The notes under the pieces: model-generated
What the model was told of the DNA's origin: nothing
What the model saw: only the letters and a program-made list of their open reading frames with translations
Databases searched by the model: none
Source: Gemmatimonadota bacterium
GTDB lineage: Bacteria > Gemmatimonadota > Gemmatimonadetes > Gemmatimonadales > GWC2-71-9
Length of the DNA stretch: 9,265 bases
Reading direction: 5' to 3'
Assembly: GCA_029859185.1 (NCBI GenBank)
Contig: JAOUDR010000077.1
Location: forward strand, 1 to 9,265
Translations under genes and position numbers: made by a program
Shown here: piece after piece, positions 1 to 6,096 of the stretch
Numbering within the stretch: the stretch's first letter is position 1
Layout: each line of letters begins with the position of its first letter

Positions 1-2
1 TA

Positions 3-266
3 CGGTATCAGCGCGGAGACCAGACCGGAAACGTGACCCTCGTGGCCGGCGAGTCACTCGTGGGCGTGGCGGCCGGGGTCGGGGGAGCGGTCGGTCCGCG
101 TCCGCCACGGGCGCCGCGTGCCGAGGTGAACCGCTTCTCCGGCGTGATCGGTGACGCGTTCGTCGAGGTGAGCGGCGGTCCCATCATCGTGGAGCGCACC
201 GAAGACGTGATCGTGATTCGGAGTCAGGACATCACGGTGCGGATCACGAAGGGTGGGACGCGCTGA
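3..266 (+). CDS. C-terminal end of an unidentified protein (5' part outside window)
   Basis: The frame is open from the left edge to a TGA at 264-266, so this is most likely the tail of a gene that begins before the window; the GTG at 33 is probably internal. The 87 visible residues open with a polar stretch, pass through a Gly/Ala/Pro/Arg-rich linker (about residues 20-42), and end in alternating hydrophobic/charged residues typical of beta-strands (GGPIIVERTEDVIVIRSQDI). No catalytic motif or membrane segment is visible and I do not recognise the family. The strand-like tail would suit a small beta domain at the end of a larger protein. Codon third positions are GC-rich like the neighbouring genes, which favours real coding over a chance frame. 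Confidence 0.6.
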   Translation, partial: RYQRGDQTGNVTLVAGESLVGVAAGVGGAVGPRPPRAPRAEVNRFSGVIGDAFVEVSGGPIIVERTEDVIVIRSQDITVRITKGGTR

Positions 267-280
267 CCGCGCACGACCGG

Positions 281-380
281 CGACGATAGGCGACGATAGG
301 CAACGACGGACGACGAGAGGTGAGGAGGCACGGCATCGCTCTCCTCATTTCCCGTCGCCTGCCGTCGTCTGTCATCTCTC
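281..380. repeat. 10-bp-periodic repeat with complementary arms, 3' of the first gene
   Basis: Four consecutive 10-base units at 281-320 read cgacgatagg, cgacgatagg, caacgacgga, cgacgagagg. After a short gap, 351-380 carries units whose reverse complements (aggcgacggg, agacgacggc) resemble the first set. At the centre, tgaggag and ctcctca form a perfect 7-bp dyad around a GC-rich loop. The transcript leaving the preceding gene, 14 bases after its stop, could therefore fold into a long imperfect hairpin. There is no following T-run, so a classical intrinsic terminator is not supported; a 3' UTR structure or an interspersed intergenic repeat is possible. The rest of the 267-448 gap shows no further gene. 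Confidence 0.55.
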
Positions 381-448
381 CCCAGCCTTGGCCAGATCCC
401 TCGCCCCGACGTAGCTTGCGCCGTCACCGGCGCGTCCCGATTCACCAA

Positions 449-2332
449 ATGGCGGATCCCCTGACACACCCGACCGACGACCCATCGGCGCTGCGCGATG
501 CCTTGGCGGCCGTGCATGCCGACTGCCGAGCCGTACGCGATGGGGCGGTGGCGGACTATATCCCGGCGTTGGCCGAGGTCGATCCTGATGTCTTTGCCAT
601 CGCCGCCTGCACGGTCGACGGTCAGATCATCGCGGTTGGTGACGTCGATGCCGCCTTCACGCTCCAGTCCGTGAGCAAGCCGTTCCTCTATGCGGCCGCA
701 CTCGCGCGGCACGGGAGCGCGCATGTCCACCGCTTCGTGGGGGTCGAGCCGATCGGCGAGGGGTTCGACGCCTTTCTCCGCCTCGAATCCGGCACGCATC
801 GCCCGCACAATCCGATGATCAATGCCGGGGCCATTACGGTCGCGGGCATGCTCGACAGCGCCGCCGGGGTCGAGGCCATTCTCGATGTGGTCCGGGCGTG
901 GGCGGGCGACACCGACGTGCGCGTCGACATGGCGACGTTTGCCTCCGAATGGGAAACGAACGATCGCAATCGCGCCATCGCGCACCTGCTGCGGCAGTTT
1001 GGGGTCCTCGCCACCGACGTCGAGCGCGCTCTCGAGCTGTACACCTACGCGTGCGCCATGCGCGTCACGGCGGCGCAGCTCGCCACGATGGGGGCGGTTC
1101 TGGCCAATGGGGGAGTGCATCCACGATCGGGGCAACGGTTGCTCGCGGCGGAACGCGCCGCTGGCGTACTCACGCTCATGATGACCTGTGGGCTGTACGA
1201 CGGGGCGGGCCGCTTTGCCGTTGACGTCGGTGTGCCGGCCAAGAGCGGGGTCTCGGGTGCCATCGTCGCGGTGGTGCCCGGGCGGCTCGCCTTGGCGGTC
1301 TACAGCCCCAGACTCGACACCAAAGGCAATAGCGTGCGCGGCGTCGCCGCGCTGCGGGCGTTGTCGGAACGGTTGGACCTGAGCGTGTTCGATGAACGGG
1401 ACGACCCGTCATGGCCGGAGGCATCGCTGCGCGACGCGCTGCACGCGGCGGAGGACGCGGCGCGCGCGGTGACCGGCGGTGCGGTCGCGCCCTACTTGAA
1501 ACCGATGGGTGGCCCGGCCGACCGCTTGGCGATAGCGGTGTGCACCACGGCGGGAGCCGAAGTCGCGGTCGGGGATGTGACCGCCGAGTGCTCCATCCAG
1601 GCGGTTGCGAACCCGTTCGCGTATGCCCTGGCGCTGGGCCGGCACGCATGGGCGGCCGTGGACGCGAAAGTCGGGGTGGCGTCGAGCGGAAACCCGTTCG
1701 ACGCCATTCTCCTCGATCCCCGCACGGGACGGCCCTATAACCCCCTGAACAACGCGGGGGCGATCACGGTGGCGTCCCTGGCGTCCGCTCCCCACGAGGT
1801 AGCGGATGGCCTGTCCGCGTTTGCCGGGGTCGACCATCTGCTGGTGGACCCTGCGGTCTTCGCGGCCGAACAGCGCGAGGGCCATCGCAACCGCGCCATC
1901 GCCCACTTGTTGCGGAGTCTCGGCGTGATTGCCGATGTCCCATCCGCGCTCGACGTCTACTTTCAGCAGTGCGCCGTCCGCGTCACCGCACCCTTGCTCG
2001 CGCGGATGGGAGCGACGCTAGCGGCCGGAGGGCGCCAGCCGCAATCGGGCCGGGTCGTGGTGTCGCGGGAGGTGGCGCGCCGGGTGATGGCTGTGATGTA
2101 CACGTGCGGCCTGCACGACGCCTCGGGACGGTTCGCCTTTGACGTTGGCGTCCCGGCGAAGAGCGGAATCGGCGGCGCGCTCGTGGCCGTGGTGCCAGGG
2201 GTCATGGGGATCGCGATGTTCAGCCCGAGGGTCGATGCGCAGGGTACGAGCGTTCGCGGAGGTGCCGCCCTCCGCCACGTGGTGCGGGCGCTGGGGCTCG
2301 GTCTGTTCGCAGTGCCACCCCAGGCAGGCTAG
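449..2332 (+). CDS. glsA: Tandem two-domain glutaminase; second domain catalytically degenerate
   Basis: The 627-residue protein is two glutaminase (serine-dependent beta-lactamase-like fold) domains end to end, about residues 1-315 and 320-627; ordinary bacterial glutaminases are single domains of about 310 residues. Glutaminase hydrolyses L-glutamine to glutamate and ammonia. Domain 1 keeps the known active-site set: Tyr37 (DYIP), Ser74 and Lys77 (QSVSKPF), Asn125 (MINAGAI), Glu167 and Asn174 (SEWETNDRN), Tyr198 and Tyr250 (CGLYD). Domain 2 keeps the counterparts Tyr349, Asn435, Glu474, Asn481 and Tyr504 but has Ala385 for Ser, Asn388 for Lys (QAVANPF) and His556 for Tyr (CGLHD), so it should not catalyse. 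No signal peptide is seen, so it is probably cytoplasmic. I chose the ATG at 449 because homology begins just after it; no clear Shine-Dalgarno precedes it, and the frame is open further upstream without family similarity. The stop overlaps that of the convergent transglutaminase gene. Confidence 0.95.
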   Translation: MADPLTHPTDDPSALRDALAAVHADCRAVRDGAVADYIPALAEVDPDVFAIAACTVDGQIIAVGDVDAAFTLQSVSKPFLYAAALARHGSAHVHRFVGVEPIGEGFDAFLRLESGTHRPHNPMINAGAITVAGMLDSAAGVEAILDVVRAWAGDTDVRVDMATFASEWETNDRNRAIAHLLRQFGVLATDVERALELYTYACAMRVTAAQLATMGAVLANGGVHPRSGQRLLAAERAAGVLTLMMTCGLYDGAGRFAVDVGVPAKSGVSGAIVAVVPGRLALAVYSPRLDTKGNSVRGVAALRALSERLDLSVFDERDDPSWPEASLRDALHAAEDAARAVTGGAVAPYLKPMGGPADRLAIAVCTTAGAEVAVGDVTAECSIQAVANPFAYALALGRHAWAAVDAKVGVASSGNPFDAILLDPRTGRPYNPLNNAGAITVASLASAPHEVADGLSAFAGVDHLLVDPAVFAAEQREGHRNRAIAHLLRSLGVIADVPSALDVYFQQCAVRVTAPLLARMGATLAAGGRQPQSGRVVVSREVARRVMAVMYTCGLHDASGRFAFDVGVPAKSGIGGALVAVVPGVMGIAMFSPRVDAQGTSVRGGAALRHVVRALGLGLFAVPPQAG

Positions 2333-3264
2333 CCCGCGGCTTCCACGCTCGACAGCTCGCGTACCTCGACCCGTACACGGAGCGACTCCCCGCCGCCTCC
2401 GGCGCGGATCGTGCCCGAGGTGGGTGTCGCGTCGAGATAGTGGCGTCCACAGGCCACCCGTACGTGGTCGACACTCACCGTGCGGCCGTTCGTCGGGTCA
2501 AACCCGCGCCAACCGAGCCACGGCAGGTAGCATTCCACCCACGCGTGGGACTCCTCGCCCTGCTCGGGATTGTCGTAATCGGCACCCGTGAACACGTAGC
2601 CCACCCGGTAGCGAGCCGGCACCCGGAGCAAGCGGACCAGCGAGATGAAGAGATTCGCGAAGTCCTGGCAGACGCCGCGGTGGCTCTCCAACACCTCGTA
2701 GGGGGTCGTCTGCACGGTGGTGACCCCCGGCATGTAGGTGAATTCCTGTTTCATGGTCGCGGAGAGATCCAAGAGGGTGGCGACCAGATCGTAATCGTTG
2801 CGTTCCGCCACGCCGTCGGCGTAGTCCGCCAGGGCCCGCAGCTCCTCGGTGGGCAGCTCGGGGGCATTCAAGAGCGGTTGAAGGACCCGCTGCTCGGAAG
2901 GCGCCCAGACCAGCGGCAGGACGAGTGCCGTGTGGGCCGGCGATGCCAGGGGGGGCGGAGCCCAGAGCCGCACGGTACTGTGACTCACGACCCGCATCTC
3001 GGTGAACGGAGTGGCGGGCCGATAGTGGGTGGCGCTGTTGCCGAAGAGATCCTCAAACGAGGTCGCTTCGCCTGGCGGCGTGATGTCCAGCCGGTGGGAC
3101 AGCACCGCCTGCAACTCGTCGTGGACGGGCCGGAGCCGAAAGACGTGGGCGCTCGCCGTGACAGGCTGCGCATACCGGTAGACGGTTTCGTGGGTGACCG
3201 CCAGCGTGCGCGTGCCGTCCAGCACCGTACGCGTGTCGGCACCGCGACTTCCCGCGCGCTGCAT
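2329..3264 (-). CDS. Transglutaminase-like cysteine protease-fold protein with N-terminal beta domain
   Basis: The N-terminal part (about residues 20-105, VTHETVYRYAQPVTASAH onward) matches the bacterial transglutaminase N-terminal domain. The core at about 160-260 carries the papain/transglutaminase triad: Cys199 in GVCQDFANL, His240 in SHAWVE and Asp256 in GFDPTNG. A C-terminal strand section (VACGRHYLDATPTSG) is also family-typical. Members are predicted to cleave or cross-link peptide/isopeptide bonds; the substrate here is unknown. There is no signal peptide, so it is likely cytoplasmic. It is the last gene of a three-gene operon. Its start reads GTGATG across the TGA of the alpha-E gene: ATG at 3264 gives a one-base overlap, while GTG at 3267 gives a four-base overlap and better spacing (9 bases) from a GGAG. 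The two choices differ by one residue. The 3' end overlaps the glutaminase stop. Confidence 0.93.
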   Translation of the reverse strand: MQRAGSRGADTRTVLDGTRTLAVTHETVYRYAQPVTASAHVFRLRPVHDELQAVLSHRLDITPPGEATSFEDLFGNSATHYRPATPFTEMRVVSHSTVRLWAPPPLASPAHTALVLPLVWAPSEQRVLQPLLNAPELPTEELRALADYADGVAERNDYDLVATLLDLSATMKQEFTYMPGVTTVQTTPYEVLESHRGVCQDFANLFISLVRLLRVPARYRVGYVFTGADYDNPEQGEESHAWVECYLPWLGWRGFDPTNGRTVSVDHVRVACGRHYLDATPTSGTIRAGGGGESLRVRVEVRELSSVEAAG

Positions 3265-4241
3265 CACGCCGATTCGCTCCGGATGGGTGTCTCGGGAGAA
3301 AAGTAGTCGAGGGCGATCGCTTCAGAAATCTCGGCCACGCGACTCACGATGCGGTCCAGCTCCAGGTGCAACCCGCGCTCGAGCATCCGCTCAATGGACG
3401 TCGCCCGCAACGTCCGCAGCAGGTTCTGCATCAGCGTCGTCGAGCGCTGCCCGATGAGGGAGTCCGATGGCCGGATCCGACGCATGAAGTGCCAGGCCCG
3501 CGTGAGGCAGTGCATGACACTGCGAGGGAAGTCCGGCTCGAACAGCAGGAACCCCGCGACCACCGGACCGCGGGGTGACACGGACATGCGCTTGAAGAAC
3601 GCCTCACTGGCGGAACACGATCGCAGGATCGCCAGCCACTGCGCCGCCTCGGCCGGGCTCTCGGGCAGCTGGGAGGTCGGTCCCAGTGCATGATACTTGA
3701 TGTCCAGCATCCGGCAGACCTGCCCGGCACGCTCGAGCAGCGTGCCTAGCCGCATGAAGTCGAACGCCTCGTCGTGGAGCATGGTGTCCTGGGTCGTGCC
3801 GGCAAGATGGCCGCAGGTTTCCCGGATCTCCTCATAGAACGCATGGGGGTCTCGCCGGAAGATCTGCTGGGCTTCTCGGTCGTGGAACCAAAGCCAGAAG
3901 CTATTGAGTCCCACCCACATCTCCAGGCTGATGGTCTCGCGGATCGTCCGCGCGTTGTCTCGCGCCGAGCGGAGGGAGGTTTGCAGTGAGACGGGGTTCT
4001 GGTCGTCCCAGACCATGTAATCCTGCACCCGGTCGCCCCGATCCGCGGCCGGCTCGCCGAATCGCGCGACGAAGTGATCCAGCTCGCCGGCGACCAGCAG
4101 CATGGGCCGCCAGTGGGTGAGTTCGGGAAGGTCGGCGTCGAGCAGGAAGCTCACATTCACCTGAATCTGGCGTGCCGTGTTCTCGACGCGCTCGAGGTAG
4201 CGGGCCATCCAGAAGCACTGTTCCGCGACGCGTGCAATCAT
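3264..4241 (-). CDS. Alpha-E domain protein (DUF403 family)
   Basis: This 325-residue all-helical protein begins MIARVAEQCFWMARYLERVE, the characteristic alpha-E opening. A related helix recurs near residue 190 (DFMRLGTLLERAGQVCRMLD), indicating internal repeat of the helical unit. The segment SLRSARDNARTIRETIS followed by EMWVGLN is also typical. No enzymatic residues are assigned to the family; it is found almost always beside circularly permuted ATP-grasp and transglutaminase genes and is thought to be a partner or scaffold in the same pathway. I chose the ATG at 4241 because GGGAGG lies nine bases upstream, it overlaps the ATP-grasp stop as ATGA, and homology starts exactly here. The frame is open for 64 codons further upstream, but that stretch is out-of-frame translation of the preceding gene. 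Confidence 0.93.
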   Translation of the reverse strand: MIARVAEQCFWMARYLERVENTARQIQVNVSFLLDADLPELTHWRPMLLVAGELDHFVARFGEPAADRGDRVQDYMVWDDQNPVSLQTSLRSARDNARTIRETISLEMWVGLNSFWLWFHDREAQQIFRRDPHAFYEEIRETCGHLAGTTQDTMLHDEAFDFMRLGTLLERAGQVCRMLDIKYHALGPTSQLPESPAEAAQWLAILRSCSASEAFFKRMSVSPRGPVVAGFLLFEPDFPRSVMHCLTRAWHFMRRIRPSDSLIGQRSTTLMQNLLRTLRATSIERMLERGLHLELDRIVSRVAEISEAIALDYFSPETPIRSESA

Positions 4242-5659
4242 GCGGATGTCCCTCCCAGCACCCAGGTGTCCTTCGACCCGCCTCCCTGACTGGAGTTCAC
4301 CACGTAGGAGCCCCGCCGCAACGCGACGCGCGTCAGACCACCGGGCAGCACCCACGTATCCTTGCCGGAGACGACGTACGGGCGCAGGTCCACGCGCCGA
4401 GGGGCCATGCTGTTCCGGATCCAGGCTGGACACGTGGACAGTTCCAGCAACGGCTGCGCGATGTAGCCGCGCGGGTTGTCACCGATCCGTGCGGCCATGG
4501 CGCGGCGCTCCGCCTTGGTGGCCTGGGGACCGATCAGCATCCCGTATCCGCCAGCCGCGTCCGTCGCCTTGACGACCAGCTTCGCCATATGTTCGAGCAC
4601 GTGCGACCGATGACCCTTCCGGGCGCAGATGAACGTCTCCACCTGGCGCAGCAGCGGCTCCTCGCCGAGGTAGTACTTGATCATCTTGGGGACGTAGGGA
4701 TACACCGCCTTGTCGTCGGCAACCCCGTTGCCGATCGCGTTGGCGAGCGTGACGTTCCCGGCGGCATAGGCTCTCCATAAGCCCGGGACGCCGAGCAGGC
4801 TGTCGGGCCGAAAGACGGTTGGATCGAGAAAGGCATCGTCCACGCGCCGGTAGATGACCTCCACCGGCATTGGACCGCGGGTCGTCTTCACGAAGACGCG
4901 GTCGTGATCGACGAACAAATCGGCACCCTGGACGAGCTCACAGCCCATCCGCCGCGCGAGAAACGCATGCTCGAAGTAGGCGGAGTTGAAGATCCCAGGA
5001 GTGAGGATGACGACGCGCGGCCGCCGTCGGCTTGGCGCCACCGAGAGCAGGGCGTCCCGGAGGCGCATGGGATACTCGTCCACTGGCTGGACGCGCGCGT
5101 TCCGGAAGATCCGCGGGAACACCCGCTTCATGACCGCCCGGTTCTCGAGCACATACGATACGCCTGACGGCGTCCGGACATTGTCCTCCAGCACCGCGAA
5201 CTCCCCGTCAGGCTGCCGCACGAGATCGATGCCAGCGATGTGGATGTAGCGACCGCCCGGTGGCATGACGCCCCGTGCCTGGCGGACCCACCCGCTCGCT
5301 CCCTCGACGAGCCAGCGCGGAATCACTCGCGCGCGGACGATACGCTGACGGTGATAGATGTCGTTGAGAAACGCATCCAGGGCCCGCACGCGCTGCTCGA
5401 GACCGCGCGCGAGGGTAGCCCACTCCGCAGCGCCGATGGTGCGCGGGATGAGGTCGAACGGGAAGACGCGGTCTGCTCCCTGCTCGTCCCCGTATACGGA
5501 GAACGTGATGCCGCCGCGCAGGAAGGTCGCCTCGGCGAGTCGCATCCGCGCACGGAACTCGTCGCGACCGAGCGCATCGAGCGCGCTCACGACCAAGCGC
5601 ACATCGTGGCGGATCTCTCCGTTGGGGTCAAAGAACTCATCAAACGTGTCGTCGATCAC
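4238..5659 (-). CDS. Circularly permuted ATP-grasp protein (COG2308-type)
   Basis: The protein carries the conserved blocks of the circularly permuted ATP-grasp family in order: VLEDNVRTPSGVSYVLENR (156-174), ILTPGIFNSAYFEH (218-231), ANAIGNGVADDK (306-317), VKATDAAGGYGM (363-374), DLRPYVV (424-430) and NSSQGGGSKDTWV (455-467). ATP-grasp enzymes activate a carboxylate as acyl-phosphate and join it to an amine; for this branch a peptide/amide ligase role is predicted but the substrate is not established. No signal peptide or membrane segment is visible. It is the first gene of the operon, and its stop overlaps the alpha-E start as ATGA. The start is doubtful: GTG at 5659 is the only conventional in-frame start, but it lacks a Shine-Dalgarno. 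The frame continues upstream through family-like LFSGYRV to a CTG at 5722 with a good ribosome site, which would give 494 residues instead of 473. Confidence 0.93.
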   Translation of the reverse strand: MIDDTFDEFFDPNGEIRHDVRLVVSALDALGRDEFRARMRLAEATFLRGGITFSVYGDEQGADRVFPFDLIPRTIGAAEWATLARGLEQRVRALDAFLNDIYHRQRIVRARVIPRWLVEGASGWVRQARGVMPPGGRYIHIAGIDLVRQPDGEFAVLEDNVRTPSGVSYVLENRAVMKRVFPRIFRNARVQPVDEYPMRLRDALLSVAPSRRRPRVVILTPGIFNSAYFEHAFLARRMGCELVQGADLFVDHDRVFVKTTRGPMPVEVIYRRVDDAFLDPTVFRPDSLLGVPGLWRAYAAGNVTLANAIGNGVADDKAVYPYVPKMIKYYLGEEPLLRQVETFICARKGHRSHVLEHMAKLVVKATDAAGGYGMLIGPQATKAERRAMAARIGDNPRGYIAQPLLELSTCPAWIRNSMAPRRVDLRPYVVSGKDTWVLPGGLTRVALRRGSYVVNSSQGGGSKDTWVLGGTSA

Positions 5660-5719
5660 CCGGTAGCCGGAAAACAGTGGGCGATCGCGCGTGACCGGAC
5701 GAGTCGTCGAGGACTTGGC

Positions 5720-5737
5720 CAGAAGTGACTCCCTTCT
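5720..5737 (-). promoter_or_regulatory. Ribosome binding site and candidate CTG start of the ATP-grasp gene
   Basis: Read on the - strand, AGAAGGGAG (5737-5729) is followed by six bases and then CTG (5722-5720), in frame with the ATP-grasp gene and 21 codons before its GTG at 5659. The strongest purine-rich site near the gene thus sits in front of a CTG, while nothing comparable precedes the GTG. The added peptide includes Leu-Phe-Ser-Gly-Tyr-Arg just before the known homology, which resembles the usual N-terminus of the family. Initiation at CTG is inferred from these two signs, not proven. Confidence 0.5.
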
Positions 5738-5778
5738 CGGGGGCTCGGCGCGGAACGGCGTCCCACCGGATCGCCATT

Positions 5779-5815
5779 CGGGTAACCCGTCAGAAGCACG
5801 GTGACCCGGTCACCG
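5779..5815. promoter_or_regulatory. Two adjacent dyads with GGTNACC cores upstream of the ATP-grasp operon
   Basis: CGGGTAACCCG (5779-5789) is a 5-bp inverted repeat with one central base. Nine bases on, CGGTGAC-CCG-GTCACCG (5799-5815) is a perfect 7-bp inverted repeat with a three-base centre. Together they contain three GGTNACC heptamers (5781, 5800, 5808). They lie roughly 60-140 bases upstream of the candidate ATP-grasp starts, where an operator would be expected. They could equally form a hairpin in the 5' leader. No regulator gene is in the window, so the binding protein is unknown. Confidence 0.35.
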
Positions 5816-6005
5816 CACGCCGGCCCGAAGCGTCAGTGCCGGTGTCCCACGACGTCGGACGACAGCGTGGCCGCCGCGCCCAAAACGCACCCACCGCCGA
5901 AGTTGATTGGTAGTGAGGCTGATCCACGCGTGCGGTGCGTTCCAGACCACACGGGAAACTGATCCTCGCAGCACAATCTAACGTGTTACCCCGTTGCGCG
6001 CGGGG
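5816..6005. other. Intergenic spacer without a supported gene
   Basis: This lies between the ATP-grasp operon and the amidohydrolase, both on the - strand. Short open frames here, including a + strand one at 5725-5913, are Arg/Ala-rich with no ribosome site or family similarity. The stretch 5965-5990 is less GC-rich than its surroundings and contains the dyad TAACGTGTTA (5979-5988), a possible promoter or operator area, but I cannot place a convincing -35/-10 pair. CCCCG and CGGGG (5989-5993, 6001-6005) form a short stem with a seven-base loop and no T-run. Confidence 0.4.
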
Positions 6006-6096
6006 AGCGACGGACCACGACGGACGACGTGGAGCGGGGAGGTCGGTTGCGTCGTTCCGCGCCTGACATCGCGCGTCGTCGCCTGTCCTCGCCGCG
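6006..6096. repeat. GACGACGG-type repeat with complementary arms, 3' of the amidohydrolase
   Basis: The left part holds acgacggacgacg (6017-6029), identical over 13 bases to 303-315 in the first intergenic repeat. The right part (gtcgtcgcctgtcctcgcc, around 6076-6094) is largely complementary in pattern. Read in the direction of the amidohydrolase transcript, the structure begins immediately after its stop codon, mirroring the position of the repeat at 281-380 after its gene. A structured 3' end or dispersed repeat family is the likely explanation. Confidence 0.45.

Noticed and set aside
320..448. N-terminal extension of the glutaminase fusion from the GTG at 320
   Set aside because: The added 43 residues are Arg/Pro/Ser-rich, fall inside the intergenic repeat and have no similarity to glutaminases; ATG 449 fits the domain boundary.
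449..2332. Possible assembly duplication creating the tandem glutaminase
   Set aside because: The two halves differ widely at nucleotide and protein level and have specific catalytic substitutions, so it is an old biological duplication, not a collapsed or repeated read artefact.
2440..3306. Long + strand open frame (288 codons) opposite the transglutaminase gene
   Set aside because: It mirrors a gene with an intact catalytic triad; the translation is Arg/Gly/His-rich with no family motif, typical of antisense frames in high-GC DNA.
4242..4433. 64-codon N-terminal extension of the alpha-E protein
   Set aside because: It overlaps conserved ATP-grasp sequence in another frame, and a GGGAGG-led ATG sits exactly at the family N-terminus.
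5725..5913. Small + strand open frame in the spacer upstream of the ATP-grasp gene
   Set aside because: No ribosome site, no motif, Arg-rich composition; it lies across the dyads and probable leader.
5989..6005. CCCCG/CGGGG stem as intrinsic terminator of the amidohydrolase transcript
   Set aside because: Short stem, no T-run on either strand and about 90 bases past the stop; not enough to call.
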